From Macrostomum hystrix (lineage: Eukaryota > Platyhelminthes > Macrostomidae), in assembly GCA_950097015.1 (NCBI GenBank), contig CATNEN010000005.1, positions 558,001 to 622,000 on the forward strand: a DNA stretch of 64,000 bases, read 5' to 3'. Of the stretch, positions 11,901 to 24,530 are shown piece by piece. A program made the translations under genes and the position numbers. The notes under the pieces are model-generated. The model was not told where the DNA came from. It did not search any database and was given only the letters and a program-made list of their open reading frames with translations. The first letter of the stretch is position 1. Each line of letters begins with the position of its first letter.

Positions 11901-14900
11901 TTATATCTCCCGTGTCTCATCTCTCCCGTGTCTTCTATCTCCCGTGTCTCATCTCTCCCGTGTCTTATATCTCCCGTGTCTCATCTCTCCCGTGTCTTAT
12001 ATCTCCCGTGTCTTATATCTCCCGTGTCTCATCTCTCCCGTGTCTCATCTCTCCCGTGTCTTATATCTCCCGTGTCTCATCTCTCCCGTGTCTCATCTCT
12101 CCTGTGTCTCATCTCTCCCGTGTCTCATCTCTCCTGTGTCTCATCTCTCCCGTGTCTCATCTATCCCGTGTCTCATCTCTCCCGTGTCTCATCTCTCCCG
12201 TGTCTCATCTCTCCAGTGTCTGATCTCTCCCGTGTCTCATCTCTCCCGTGTCTCATCTCTCCCGTGTCTCATCTCTCCCGTGTCTCATCTCTCCCGTGTT
12301 ACATCTCTCCCGTGTCTCATCTTTCCAGTGTCTCATCTCTCCCGTGTCTCATCTCTCCAGTGTCTCATCTCTCCCGTGTCTCATCTCTCCCGTGTCTCAT
12401 CTCTCCCGTGTCTTATCTCTTCCGTGTCTCATCTCTCCCATGTCTCATCTCTCCCGTGTCTCATCTCTCCCGTGTCTCATATCTCCCCTTTCTTATCTCT
12501 CCCGTGCCTCATCTTTTTCCTGTCTCATATCTTCCCTGCCACTAAGTGTGACAGAAAGTGAACAAATATTTCAGACTCCGAGCTCGCGGTCTTCGCTTAC
12601 TGAACTTCACGCACCAGCAGCCGGATAATCCGGTATTCGTTGAGCTCTACCGCGCCATGAATGCCACTAACTTCGATGGCGTTAGTTCGCGTGTGTACTT
12701 CGACTCGTTGGGCAATAGAATCGCTTGGACTCAAATTGAACAGCTCGTTAATGGTCGGTATAGGACAATTGGTCGGTACCAGGTGCGATATTCACTTTCG
12801 AATATTTTTAGTTCAGCAGTTCATTAATTTTAATTTTATCCCCATTGGATATATTATTTCAAATCAACACCCAAACTTATTATTGCTCAGCTGCAAAATT
12901 ATTCCCCCTAATAGGTCAATTCCAAATTATCCCCTAAAATTATAATTTATTCCAACAGATTCTAAATACATCTTTAGATGCAATATTATTCGCTCAGATT
13001 CAAAATGATCCTCACGGATTCAAAATTATCCCATCAGATTCAAAATTATCCCATCAGATTCAAAATTATCCCATCAGATTCAAAATTATCCCATCAGATT
13101 CAAAGTTATCCCATCAGATTCAAACTTATCCCATCAGATTCAAACTTATCCTAAAAGATTCAAAATTATCCCATCAGATTCAAAATTATCCCATCAGATT
13201 CAAAATTATCCCATCAGATTCAAACTTATCCCATCAGATTCAAACTTATCCTAAAAGATTCAAAATTATCCCATCAGATTCAAAATTATCCCATCAGATT
13301 CAAAATTATCCCATCAGATTCAAACTTATCCTAAAAGATTCAAAATTATCCCATCAGATTCAAAATTATCCCATCAGATTCAAAATTATCCCATCAGATT
13401 CAAAATTATCCCATCAGATTCAAAATTATCCCATCAGATTCAAACTTATCCTAAAAGATTCAAAATTATCCCATCAGATTCAAAATGATCCGATCAGATT
13501 AAAAATTATCCCATCAGATTCAAAATTATCCCCTCAGATTCAAAATTATCCCCTTAATATCATATTTTATCCCAAAATATTCAAAATTATCCCCTCAGAT
13601 TCTGTGTCCTCAGTTTCATAAATATTTCCACCGATTAGAATTATCTTTACAGATTCTAAATTATCCCTTTGATTCAAAATTTTCCCTTCTGATAAGGAAA
13701 AATTATCGGTAAGATTTGTAAGATTCGTGAGATCCCCTTATTAGCTTCCTAATTCTCGCCAATGCCATCAATGGCCCAGGTGCAAGAGGACAAGCTAGAA
13801 TTGGAGCGCGAACCAGTCTGGCCAGGCGGTGTTCGACCCCGCTCCGAGCCGCTAATTCAGCCGCTGTATCGGCCAGTGAACGCCGCGCTTTACTGCATCA
13901 TGTCAGTCCTGGCCTGCTTGGGTCTGCTGGCCTGCGCCTCTGGCGCCGTGTTCCTTTGGCGCTACAGGCGCCACCGCGTTGTTGCCTGCAGCCAGCCGGT
14001 GCTGCACGGCGTCATGCTGGCCGGCTGCGCGCTCAGCCTCCTAGCTGTCATCGTCTACGGCGTGGACAGATTCAATGGCGGCTTAGTCAACGTGTCGCCT
14101 GCTAATTTCCGGATTTTGTGCCACGCCAAGGTATTTTTTAATAGATTTGTCCTTGTTAGACTACTGACTGCTTCTCAGTAGGCAATTCAACATCCGCTGC
14201 TCCGCCCTCCACTCCTCACTTTCCGCACTCCACTCCTCACTTTCCGCCCTCCACTCCTCACTTTCCGCCCTCCATTCCTCACTTTCCGCCCTACACTCCA
14301 GACTTTCCGCCCTCCATTCCTCCATTTCCACCATCCAATCGTCACTTTCCGCCCTCCATTCCTCACTTTCCGCCCTCCACTCCACACTTTCCGCCCTCCA
14401 CTCCTCACTTTCCGCCCTCCACTCCACACTTTCCGCCCTCCACTCCTCACTTTCCCATCACCTAAACTAGCACGCGCATCAAGCTACTCACAGTAAGCCA
14501 GTACGTGTTTTCGCATCCACCCCAATCTCGCCATTCAAAGGCCTGGCTACTGTCACTAGGCTTCACCGGCGCCTACGGCTCGCTATTCGCCAAAACCTGG
14601 AGCGTCTATAGGCTGGCCACGGGGCGGCGTGGGGCCACCCAGCTAGAACCCTACGCCTTCGTGGCCGTCCTATTCCTACTAGACGCCGCGTTCCTGTCGG
14701 CCTGGCAGGCCAAAGATCCCATGACTATGAAACGGGAAATATTCCGCATTGAAAGATCGGACGACGATGTCGAATATGAGCCCTACAGTAATAGTTGCGA
14801 GTCGAAGAACGGTGCAGTTTGGCTGGGAATTCTGCTCGGCTGGAAGGGACTTCTGCTGCTATTTGGCTTGCTATTGGCCTACGAGACACGAAATGTTAAA

Positions 14901-15515
14901 CTGAAGCAGGTGAGGCCTTCAGAACTGACTCTTTTCACTCTATGCCTCTCTCTCTACTCTCTATGCCTCTGTCTCTACTCTCTATGCCTCTCTCTCTACT
15001 CTCTATGCCTCTGTCTCTACTCTCTATGCCTCTCTCTCTACTCTCTATGCCTCTGTTTCCACTCTCTATGCCTCTGTCTTAACTCTATGCCTCTTTCTCG
15101 ACTCTCTATGCCTCTGTCTCAACTCTCTATGCCTCTGTTTCCACTCTCTATGCCTCTGTCTTAACTCTATGCCTCTTTCTCGACTCTCTATGCCTCTGTC
15201 TCAACTCTCTATGCCTCTGTCTCCACTCTCTATGCCTCTGTCTAATGCTAATCCAATCAACCTGCAGGTGTGGGACAGTCGGTTCGCCGGCATGGCGGTC
15301 TACAACACTGTCGTCCTGTGCGTCATTACCGCCCCTGTGACGCTGATAATCAGCGCCCAGGAGACGGCCATCTTCGCCTTCGTCAGCATCGCCGCCTGGC
15401 TCTGCTGCGTCCTTAGCCTCGGCCTTCTATTCCTGCCCAAAGTGGCCGAGGTGGTCAAATCTCGCTCCAGCGACGCCAAAACCAATGGCGGCGCTAGCGG
15501 CGTTGCAGACGGTGT

Positions 15516-15548
<33 letters not shown>

Positions 15549-16660
15549 AGGCGGCGGCGGAGGAGGAGGAGGCGGCGGTCACGGCGGTTCGGTTAGCTAA
15601 CAATATCCCCGCTTCCTAATATAAAATTATCGAGGCACTTAAAACCTACAGTGATACGATAAAGATTTTAGGTACGTTTGTACTTTTGAGGACTAAGCCG
15701 GAAAACTATTTAAATAGTCAAGTACTATGCCGCAAAATCTTAGGAGGTATTTCGCCTCTCGCGCCGAGGTCCCTGAGCTCGATTCCGCGGCGAGGCCACA
15801 TTCATTTAGGGCGCAGCCGCGGAGAGAAGGCTCGGGGGGCTTGTCGTGCAATTTAGGCTCTTGAGGGCCAACCTCGAAGGCACAATGAGAAAGTCACGTC
15901 AGATCACCCTGCTTGAGCGTGTGCCTGCGTCCGTAGTGTCCACAGCCCTCATGCAATTGCTATTTTTTTTATTCCGTGCAGTCAGCACTTGATTACAATA
16001 GAGAAAATTTGGCGTTTGAAAAAAATAATATTTAGAAAAATTATAAATAATTATAATTATATTATATTAAAAATTTTAATAACTAAAAAGCACTTCGAAT
16101 GCAAAAGTACACGCGCACTTTAAAAAGTACATTTTTAACATAGTAAATTTTTTTCCCGAAATAATTAATCTTTTTATCATAACTCTAAATTTAAATAATT
16201 TAACCATCAAATTTTGGTCTGGCTGAAATACTTATTGTAGGAAAAAATATACAGCCATTTAGTTCGCGATAATGCTTTTTGTTATAATGTACTGAACGGA
16301 CACTTTCCGGCTTTAAACACGTTTTGTAACAAAGGTCTCCAAAGAGGAGGAAGAGCGCTACGCCCACATGCTGGAGGAGAATGACAAACTTCGCGGCCAG
16401 ATAAGCAACTGCGACCTTCGCCTGCGCAGTCTGAACAAGCAGCTGGCCGACTGGATGGGCAATTGCGGCGCCGGCGGCGGCGGAGGCGGCACTAGGATGA
16501 GCACGGATGCCGTGGGCGGCTGCGGAGCAGCTGACGGAGGAGGCAGCAGTCGCGGTGGTCAACGCGGTGGCGGTTTGGCTATGGAAATCGCGGAGGCCAC
16601 AAGCGGTTTCTACTCGTGCTCTGATGTCGTGGCTTCGTCGAGCCGGATGCTGTACACGTG

Positions 16661-16695
<35 letters not shown>

Positions 16696-16748
16696 GCAAC
16701 TGTCTGCCAGCTGCTTCTGATCTGCTGTCAACTGAGACCTATCTGTGA
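8907..16748 (+). CDS. GABBR1: GABA-B receptor subunit 1-type (class C GPCR)
   Basis: Metabotropic GABA receptor subunit. Nine exons join in frame to 906 codons: 8907-9565, 10860-10923, 10993-11178, 11249-11394, 12575-12782, 13780-14130, 14541-14909, 15268-15591, 16335-16748. A signal peptide (IALITIPLLVLSI) precedes the Venus-flytrap domain, which keeps the GABA-site motifs SYGSSSPALSDR, IGWYSDDWY and PESPFAYDAVWALAL; these correspond to the Ser, Tyr and Glu that bind GABA in vertebrate GABBR1. Seven membrane segments follow, with GMAVYNTVVLCVITAPVT typical of the family. The last exon supplies a coiled coil (EEEERYAHMLEENDKLR) as in GABA-B dimers, a Gln run, and an end TYL that fits a class I PDZ ligand. 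Skipping the last splice would end the protein at 15600 after a poly-Gly stretch. Five introns are packed with minisatellites. The acceptors at 14540 and 16334 are weak. Confidence 0.93.
9590..10690. repeat. 19-20-bp minisatellite in GABBR1 intron 1
   Basis: About 55 units of ctctgattctttacaactt, with or without one extra t. The array begins about 25 bp inside the intron and fills most of it. Confidence 0.95.
11480..12535. repeat. 16-bp minisatellite in GABBR1 intron 4
   Basis: About 65 units of tctcatctctcccgtg, with a minority variant containing ttatatctcc. Three units make 48 bp and no frame contains a stop, so all three forward frames are open. The same unit, in the same orientation relative to transcription, occurs in the LRRC14-like gene at 44955-45425. 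Confidence 0.95.
12960..13600. repeat. 20-bp minisatellite in GABBR1 intron 5
   Basis: About 30 units of cccatcagattcaaaattat. A variant with ctaaaagattc recurs at intervals of several units, which indicates duplication of blocks rather than single units. Confidence 0.93.
14190..14455. repeat. 21-bp minisatellite in GABBR1 intron 6
   Basis: About 12 units built on cactcctcactttccgccct plus one c. Because 21 is a multiple of three, the minus strand reads as a 7-residue periodic open frame, which is an artefact. Confidence 0.92.
14930..15245. repeat. 21-bp minisatellite in GABBR1 intron 7
   Basis: About 15 units built on ctctatgcctctgtctctac plus one t. The array starts directly after the donor at 14909 and the frame stays open through it, so a retained intron would add a Leu/Cys/Ser-rich segment. 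Confidence 0.92.
15738..15960 (+). mobile_element. SINE copy (family A) in GABBR1 intron 8
   Basis: The head has an approximate tRNA box B (gagctcgattccgcggc). The body contains gcagccgcggagagaaggct, gcttgtcgtgcaattt, gggccaacctcgaaggcaca and gagcgtgtgcctgcgt. It matches the copy at 59390 block by block and ends near a T-rich stretch at 15960. The copy is intronic only if the receptor splices 15591 to 16335. Confidence 0.82.
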
Positions 16749-18570
16749 CCTGTTTTGAGTTCATCTAGATCCCCATTTACCAGATTCTGATTCCCATCTT
16801 AACATCTCATAACAACTATAACTACCATAATATGATTTGAATGTATCTGCAGTATAGTTATAAAATAGTTTGTTTAGTCCATAGTACTCGTAGACTATTT
16901 TGCAGCTAAAATGAGATTTATAACTGTTTTGTGTCTAGTTTGCATTGTTGCAATGTGATAGTGTAGATAGCTTAAATCTCGTCATTTACAAAAAATATTC
17001 TAACCCTAAAATTAAATTTTATTTTCCTAACCTATTGATAACAGCTTTGTTGAAATATTCTTGTCAGAACTTTTCCTTTTGTTTAAACAAAATCTTGCCC
17101 CACTTACTAAGTTAATTTTCGAATTTTAAGAATGACCGAGCATTCACCCACCTTGCTGCTTAACCTATTCTACTTTCTCATTGTTGCCGCATATTGCATT
17201 GCAGTACATTGTATAGTGCAGTTAGTACAAAATTCCTTTGGTTTGTATTATTATAGTTTGGCCTTAATTGGCACATCGATTTATTGGTTTATTAATATAA
17301 GCATTTCATATTTTTAATAGACAAACGTTTCTTAACAGTGCAATATTTTATTTAACTCTAAATTATATAGCTTTCTGTGTATTCGCCCGCATTGATTAAA
17401 ACTATTTCTAGTCTTTGAATTTACAAATAATTGACATTTAAGAACAAGAGTAAAATTCTGCACTGCAGAATAAAACTGCACCATAATATGATCTCAACGT
17501 ATCAGCAGTATAGTTATAATATTGTTTGTTTCGTCCATAGTAGACTATTTTGGAGCTAAAATAAGATTTTTATAATGTTAGAACATTAAGCGACTATTTT
17601 CCTCCACAGGAATGAAAATTTTTGCTTATATATTTTCAATTTGTTCCGGACTGGGCTATTTCTTATCGCATCCAAGGTCAGTTGTCACGTGATGTTTATG
17701 AGACTATAAATTCAGTGCAGTTCAGGACTGGACTATTTATTTATCGCATCTAAAGGTCAGTTGTCACGTGATGTTTATGAGACTGTAGATTTAGTGCAGT
17801 GATCAGGACTGGACTATTTCTTATCCCAGTCAAGGTCAGTTGTCACGTGATGTTTATGAGACTGTAAATTTAGTGCAGTTCAGGTCTGGGCTATTTCTTA
17901 TCCTAGTCAAGGTCAGTTGTCACGTGATTTTGGAGAAATAAAACTCTAGCCCCTGGTCTATTAAATGCTTTTAACCAGTTTGCTATATCAAACGATTTTT
18001 AAAGTTCATGAATAATTTGTTTGATCGACGCATGATCGATTCTATTTTTTAAGAAGTTTGTGTGAAACTTATTGCTTTTACGTAAAGTAAAAAATGCTCG
18101 ATAGAGTTTAAGTACGAGCTAGATGCAGCTATTCCTCGTTGTTTTGTCTTTTCCCAATTGCAATTTTTTATATATAGAATTTTCTGTTCTATATTATTTA
18201 ATAGTCAGCGTTACAAATATGCAGCGCTATTTAAATATAAACTATAACGCTCGTTCACACAACCTTTTTACTTTGTCCTGTGCAACTATCTACGTGTACA
18301 TGTATAGGAGAACGATTTTTCTCGGAAGTTTTAGTGTACTTATTTTGCTATATATAGGACATAAACCACTTAAAAATTTAACACACGACTGAACATATTA
18401 CAACCCTAGCCGCCAGATACATTGAATCTCGCTTCCAAGCAACTATATGGATCTCTCTTGACAATGCTCGCAATTATCACTGAAAAAACGACGAGCAGAC
18501 AACCATTACTTATTCTACCGGAAGTATAGGCCTATGGTGGGAGCTTGCCTGGTGTGGTGTGAACAATTAA
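16749..18570. other. Intergenic AT-rich DNA with local duplications
   Basis: No gene is recognised. A block of about 80 bp near 16838-16920 recurs, diverged, near 17490-17575 (shared: gcagtatagttataa, gtccatagta, gactatttt). A tandem repeat with a unit of about 85 bp and four copies lies at about 17640-17935, with shared core ggtcagttgtcacgtgat. Confidence 0.65.
17640..17935. repeat. Tandem repeat, about 85 bp x 4
   Basis: Four copies contain ctatttcttatc, aaggtcagttgtcacgtgat and gtttatgagactgtaaat. The E-box-like CACGTG in each copy is conserved. No gene is nearby except the GABBR1 3' end, about 900 bp away. Confidence 0.85.
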
Positions 18571-19182
18571 CAGTAGAACTACCAAGGGGGGGAATTCCCC
18601 CCCCTGACAATTTTTTTGCTGCACCCGAACGGAACAATGCAAGCACACGAAACTCAAGAACACGGGCCAACTTTTTGTTGCGCATCTTCTGAAACAAGAA
18701 ACAAGTCGCAAGCTGTTCAGACCGTCGAGATATTCAATGTTTCTGGCCGAAGGTCCGATTTTCCCATAAGAGCTAGTGTATTTCATACACCCCTATACAC
18801 GAATTTGCACTGCGCCTCAGTGCGGCCTTTCCAGACCTTCAAACTTGATCAGCATGTCAACTGAATGTGCCTGCATCATCTCCGTCTTTGGTGGTCACCT
18901 ACCTTTATCTAGACCGACTGCGGGACCTTCAAATGCAAAAAGTGTGGAAGTTAAATAGGCCACTCTGGACACCCTGACGCGATTTTCTAAAATTTCACTG
19001 CTGAAGCCTAAATATTAGGCGCAGCTCAACTACAGGACACCATCGCCTAGTCTGTCAACCAATCAGTCACCACCCTACGCGGTTAGCTTTCAGGCGCTGC
19101 CAAAGAATGTTCTCAGGGGGGGGGGGAATTCCCCCCTTCGTATAAAACCGGCGGCAAAATGGCTTGGTAGTCCTACTGTTAA
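18567..19182. mobile_element. TTAA-flanked MITE-like element (piggyBac-like)
   Basis: TTAA at 18567-18570 and at 19179-19182 flank a 608-bp element. Its left end is cagtagaactaccaagg; the right end read inward is cagtaggactaccaagc. Both ends also carry a G-run/GAATTC/C-run block followed by a similar ctga...tttttg/ctttgg stretch, so the inverted repeat continues imperfectly inward. No transposase-sized frame is present. TTAA target duplications and short inverted ends fit piggyBac or Kolobok superfamily non-autonomous elements. Confidence 0.8.
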
Positions 19183-19970
19183 GTGACTATGATGACCACC
19201 ATGGTGTTTTAGAAAGGACAGTATAAAATTTTATAAATCAACTTTTTTCCTTCGAAGTGAGCTTAATAAACGGGTGCTGAAACCCGGTCGGAAACCACAA
19301 ATAACTAATTAACTTATTGTATTTTAGTTTTAAATACTTTAGTCTTTTAACTTTAGTTCTAAGTACGGCGGGCGCAGCCACGATGGCTCGAGAAGGGCTG
19401 ACTTTGACTCAATCTTTCTCATTGAGTCTCACCCTATTGCTGACATCAAACTTAAAAAATGATTTCTTTCGTTCGTACAATTATATCTAGTAGTTTTTAC
19501 GTAGATTCTCTACTCTTCGTCTGTACCCATCTCATCCCGCATCACTTGAAACAAAATATTCGTGAGCAAAAAAAGGAATTGCACACGTTTAAACGTTTGT
19601 AAAAAGATTATCGTACCGAAAGAGTTTTCTAAGAAATATCCTTTTAATATCAAAAGTCCTTCATTAAATCTCAGAAATTCACTGGTTTACTGGATTGATT
19701 CGGAAAAAATATTCATAGACAAAAGTAAGGTACTCGTAGTTGTTCTCAATCTAAAAGAGCTTAGAAAAACTGTAAGGAGTAAAGGCATCAGAGATCAAAG
19801 TGGTAATAATTTTCGCTTAAACAGTCATTCCCGCCCTCAGGCTAGAACATAATAAAATGTATGCATAAAATAATTATCTCATGTCAAGGTCTCACCGGAA
19901 TAGCTAGTAGTAGATAAATATCGGCTAAGCTTCTTATCGCTTTTTCTATGATTAATCAAATATATTCAAA
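19183..19970. other. Intergenic, no gene seen
   Basis: This is AT-rich sequence between the MITE and the DEG/ENaC stop codon. A 96-codon frame at 19562-19852 is Lys/Leu-rich with no recognisable domain and is not called as a gene. Confidence 0.5.
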
Positions 19971-20051
19971 CTAGACATTGCATCCCACGGTGCATGCATG
20001 AAACCCATCAGTCTGCTTGTGCTCATGCTCTTGGCCTAGCTGCTGCTGCTG

Positions 20052-20094
<43 letters not shown>

Positions 20095-23000
20095 GCCTTA
20101 GTCTTGCGTTGCCAAGGCCAAACTGTCGTAGAAGTGGCTGGACATAGGGCCAGCGCAATCAGGTCGTGCAGCAGCTCCAACACTTCAACAATAGTGAGCA
20201 CAGAGCAGCCAAGGTATAAGCCGAAAATTCCGCCAACTTCCGCGAAAAGCTCGTAGCTAGTGTACGCCAGGGAAACTTGCACACGAGTGCCGAGTTGGCT
20301 AACACCGCTCAGCTTGAGTAGCATGGCTTGGTTGCGCAGGTCCTGAAAGTTGCTCTTATTACTGGCACTGTTAGCCAGAAATTCAAACAGCGGCTTGGGC
20401 TGCGGGTCGGTCTTCAAGCTCTGTCTGAGCGCCAACAGTAGTCGCTCCCTGCTACCATCCTCTGGCCACTTAGACGATGACCACGTCACGCTGTAAACGA
20501 GTCGCTGACACGGCTTTCGCTTGGAGCAAATCAGTGCTGCGTCTCTAGCTGCGAACCTTAAGGTGGTCAGGTTCAGGCTGTCGCCGACAGTGGCAGACGC
20601 TGGTAGCGACCAATTGTAACAATTCCCCAGTCTAACCTCGCCATCACTACCAGGCGGGCTAACTAAGTACATCGGTGACGGATGAATGCCCTCCGTGCAG
20701 TTATAGAAGTTGAACTGCCTGGTTAGGAGCTCTGACAAAGAATGGTTTAACAGATATTAGGCGCGTGAACAATCCCTATCTCTCGTTTGAAATGCATTTA
20801 GCACCTCTCACACATTTTAGCAAGACTTCATCGCCTTTTCAGCGTGTCAAATCCTCACCCGTCACTATTTCAACAGCTATTACACCCTTCAACCTAGCCG
20901 TTCGAAAGATTGAATCATTAACACCACTCACCAGCTATTTTAATACCGTCAACACCCTATACACCGATTTTAAATAGCGTCAACAACGCCAACCCTCCTC
21001 AGATAAGAAATCGCATCAATACCCCTCCGCTCCCCCCGTTTATTTTAAACAGTGTCAACACCCCCCAGCGCTCCGCCTTTTTTAAACCGAGTCAACACCC
21101 CCAGCGCTCCGCTATTTTAAAAAGAGTCAACAACCCTCCGCCCTCCACCCATTTTAAACAGCGTCAACAGCATTAGCGCTCCGCTTATTTTAAACCGAGT
21201 CAACACCCCCAGCGCTCCGCTATTTTAAAAAGAGTCAACAACCCTCCGCCCTCCACCCATTTTAAACAGCGTCAACACCCTTAGCGCTCCGCTTATTTTA
21301 AACCGAGTCAACACCCCCAGCGCTCCGCTATTTTAAAAAGAGTCAACAACCCTCCGCCCTCCGCTTATTTCAAACAGCGTCAGATACAACTATCAATACT
21401 ACTTACCTTGAAAGTAACAGTAGTCCTCACTATACTGAAACGAATACGGCTTAGTGTGATCGTAGGGATTTAGAAACTGAACCAGCTCTCCGGCTATCGA
21501 CTCGCTAAGGCATTCGCCGCCACCAAAGTCAGCCTCGCTATATTTCATCTCCGTCATGCTAATTCGAACTTCGGTGGCAAATCCAGGCGACAGAAGCAAT
21601 CCGGCCGACACAGGGCCGGGATAAGTGTTTCTCTCCGTTAGAAGCAGCCTCAATCCAGACATTGGGAACGGATCCCAGCCGTAGGCGAGACTCCACTGCC
21701 AAGTTGGCACGAACTGAGGCTTGCCATCGGGACCCATCGCTTCGAACTCGATCCGGTGTTTGGCCGGAAAGTTCGCACTATAAGCGTCGGCCATGAGAAC
21801 CAGCTCGATGCGGTTCATTGGAAAGCGCAGCATATTTCGTTCTAGTTCGGAGACCAGAACTCGAATACAACACAAATTCTCCGGGTGATAGAACGGCTCC
21901 CACTTCAACAGACGTAGGCTGCCATCACTTAGGTGGCTAACAGTCCAGGTGCCTTGATATTTGCCCAGAAGAATCATCTGGGACGGCCGGTGGCCAAGTC
22001 GGTCAGCTAGGAGTCGATAGGGAAGCGAATTCACGGCTGTCTTCAGCTGGTCGGCGAATTCCATTGAGCTGGCGGTCTGCGAGATTTCGGTTTTATAACT
22101 TTGCGATTGTATTTTGGCTTTCAAGGGCCAGCTCGATCCACTAAGAGCGTTAAAGTAATTGTCGAAGGTCTAACGAAGATCCTTGCATAATCTCCCTAAC
22201 TTTGCCACCGTTTACTTCGATATCAAATGACAAAATTTAGATCTCGGATCCCCAATTCCTCCCTAACAGATCCACAAATCCTCCCCTCACAGATCCCCGA
22301 TTCCTCCCCTCACAGATCCCCAAATCCTCCCCTAACAGATCCCCAAATCCTCCCCTAACAGATCCCCAAATCCTCCCGTCACAGATCCCCGATTCCTCCC
22401 TCACAGATCCCCAAATCCTCCCCTCACAGATCCCCGATTCCTCCCTCACAGATCCCTGATTCCTCCCCTAACAGATCCCCGATTCCTCCCCTCACAGATC
22501 CCCGATTTCTCCCTCACAGATCCCCGATTCCTCCCTCACAGATCCCCGATTCCTCCCCTCACAGATCCATAATTCCTCCCCTAACAGATCCCCGATTCCT
22601 CCCCTCACAGATCCCCGATTTCTCCCTCACAGATCCCCGATTCCTCCCATCACAGATCCCCGATTCCTCCCCTCACAGATCTCCGTTTCCTCCCCTCACA
22701 GATCCCCGATTCCTCCCCTCACAGATCCCCGATTCCTCCCATCACAGATCCCCGATTCCTCCCCTCACAGATCCCCGATTCCTCCCCTCACAGATCCCCA
22801 AATCCTCCCTTCACAGATCCCCGATTCCTCCCCTCACAGATGCCCAAATCCTCCCCTCACAGATCCCCGATTCCTCCCTCACAGATCCCCGATTCCTCCC
22901 CTTGAAGATCCCCGATTCCTCCCCTTAAAGATCCCCGATTCCTCCCCTCACAGATCCCCGATTTCTCTAATCCCTCCAATCGATCAATTATCGCCGCTCA

Positions 23001-23367
23001 CCCCACTGCCGTTCAGCCATCGCTTCGTGTTGTTGAGCCTGTATCGCAAATCAGCAGCCTCGGATTGGTTGAGACTGAGCGAGTAGCTGCCCGAAATCGC
23101 CACAGTCGGACAGATGTAAACGTCTGGAAACACAAAGTCGACATCGTCGGAGTAGATTGAGGTGCTGTGAGTCCGGCTGAGTAGTTTATTAACGCAGACG
23201 GACAAAGAGACGCCAAACCAGATGGCGAGAGACAAGAAGCTGATTAGCCAGCACAGTTTCAGGTGCAACGGTCTGTCACCAATTAGACGTGGCAGGCCGT
23301 GGGCGGTGGTGTCACTGGCGAACCTGTACACCGAGGCGCGAATAGTCTTAGAACGACCCGAAAGCAT
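19971..23367 (-). CDS. DEG/ENaC family sodium channel subunit
   Basis: Amiloride-sensitive-type cation channel subunit of the plasma membrane; its gating stimulus (acid, peptide, mechanical or constitutive) cannot be told. Three exons, 23367-23002, 22169-21407 and 20731-19971, join in phases 0 and 1 to 629 residues, normal for the family. Visible in order are the cytosolic N-terminus with the gating His-Gly (DTTAHGLPR), first membrane segment (LKLCWLISFLSLAIWFGVSL), post-TM1 motif FVFPDVYICPT, a large extracellular region with several NxS/T sites, and the second membrane segment GGIFGLYLGCSVLTIVEVLE with its selectivity-filter G-x-S (G-C-S). The cytosolic tail has a long Gln run. An acceptor (ccctgcag) lies 2 nt before the ATG, which suggests trans-splicing or a 5' UTR intron. 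Both introns are filled with minisatellites. Confidence 0.93.
20765..21395. repeat. Tandem repeat in DEG/ENaC intron 2
   Basis: The sequence is a mosaic of about 50-60-bp blocks sharing gcgctccgctattttaaa, gagtcaacaaccctccgcc and gcgtcaaca. Larger composite units of about 110 bp recur at about 21080, 21190 and 21290. Repeat quality decays toward 20770. Confidence 0.85.
22235..22970. repeat. 22-23-bp minisatellite in DEG/ENaC intron 1
   Basis: About 32 units contain cacagatccccgattcctcc. The variant caaatcctcc replaces cgattcctcc in several units. Confidence 0.93.
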
Positions 23368-24530
23368 GACTGCAGGGGCGTAGATTTGATTCTCTACTGC
23401 TTCTCCACTGGAGTTTGACTATATGCAGGTAAATGGAAAGGTACTTATATATATACATAGCTGCATCAGATTTTGATTTAAGCAGCCACCAACAGAAGCA
23501 ACAGCCAATCAGAGACGGAACCAATTTGAAAATTAAACCCAATTGACAAATACATGTGGGATTGTATAACTCGTGTACACTTGAGTTGAGAACTGGATTT
23601 TATGATTGCCATGGCGAGTTATATTGAAGGCTATACGACCTATTTACTCGAGTGAAATCACATTTGTGAAGTATGTTTATGGGTATAAGAATCATTGTTT
23701 AATGATTCTGATATAAAATAATATACTCTGATAACCGTTTTCTCTGATACTCCATGTTGAGAGCACACTGTTACACATTTGAGGACATTGTTAGACAATT
23801 GAGCCCATTATTTAGACATTTGAGTACTCTGTTCGACATTTGAGCACTCTGTTAGACAGTTGAGCATTCTGTTAAGCACTATGTTGAGCACATTGTTACT
23901 CATTTGAGCCCACTGTTAAGGCGGTTGGGAACCCTGTTACACTGGCAAACTGTTAATAAAACAGACTAAATGGCATTTAACTGAAAACGTTGATTAAAGT
24001 ACATTCGGCTTAAAGTACCGAGTAAAAATCCTCGTTGAAAAAGGTGGATGCGGAGAAAAAAAAAGTGAATAGATTCAATTAATAAACTAGGCTTTCCCAG
24101 GTGCCTCTCAGGCTACATCTGCTCTATTTTTGAAGTAGGGGCCCACTGGAAGTATAACTCAAATATAATAATTAATTACTACTTAATTCTGCATTGCTTT
24201 ACTTCACCGAGCTGTTAAATGCGTACCAGCGTTAGCTGGGGAAATTGAGAGTTGGTGTGTCGTCCCCTTCAGTCCATGGAACACTAATTAATAAATTACT
24301 TACTACGACACTAATTAATTACTGACACTAACTATAGAATATAATGTTTCATTGAGTGATGAATTATACTCTTGCACTGAAGAATCAATGTTGATGGATA
24401 CAGCAATAGAAATTGTTATTAAGAAATAATTACAGTTGTTAAGTAAGCTAAATATAGTCAATAAGATTCTGACTGAAAAAAATTACTGAGTTTACTGATT
24501 ATTTAAATCCTGAAGTATTGCTGAATTCCT
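23368..24530. other. Intergenic AT-rich, with a short minisatellite
   Basis: No gene is seen. A degenerate array with a unit of about 22 bp (tgttagacatttgagcac) lies at about 23740-23930. Confidence 0.55.

Noticed and set aside
11479-12561. 360-codon forward frame of Ser/Leu/Pro/Val repeats
   Set aside because: It is the 16-bp minisatellite in GABBR1 intron 4. All three forward frames are open for the same reason.
18123-18392. 89-codon hydrophobic frame
   Set aside because: It is AT-rich with no start context, no conserved motif and no neighbouring exon; the composition explains the hydrophobic residues.
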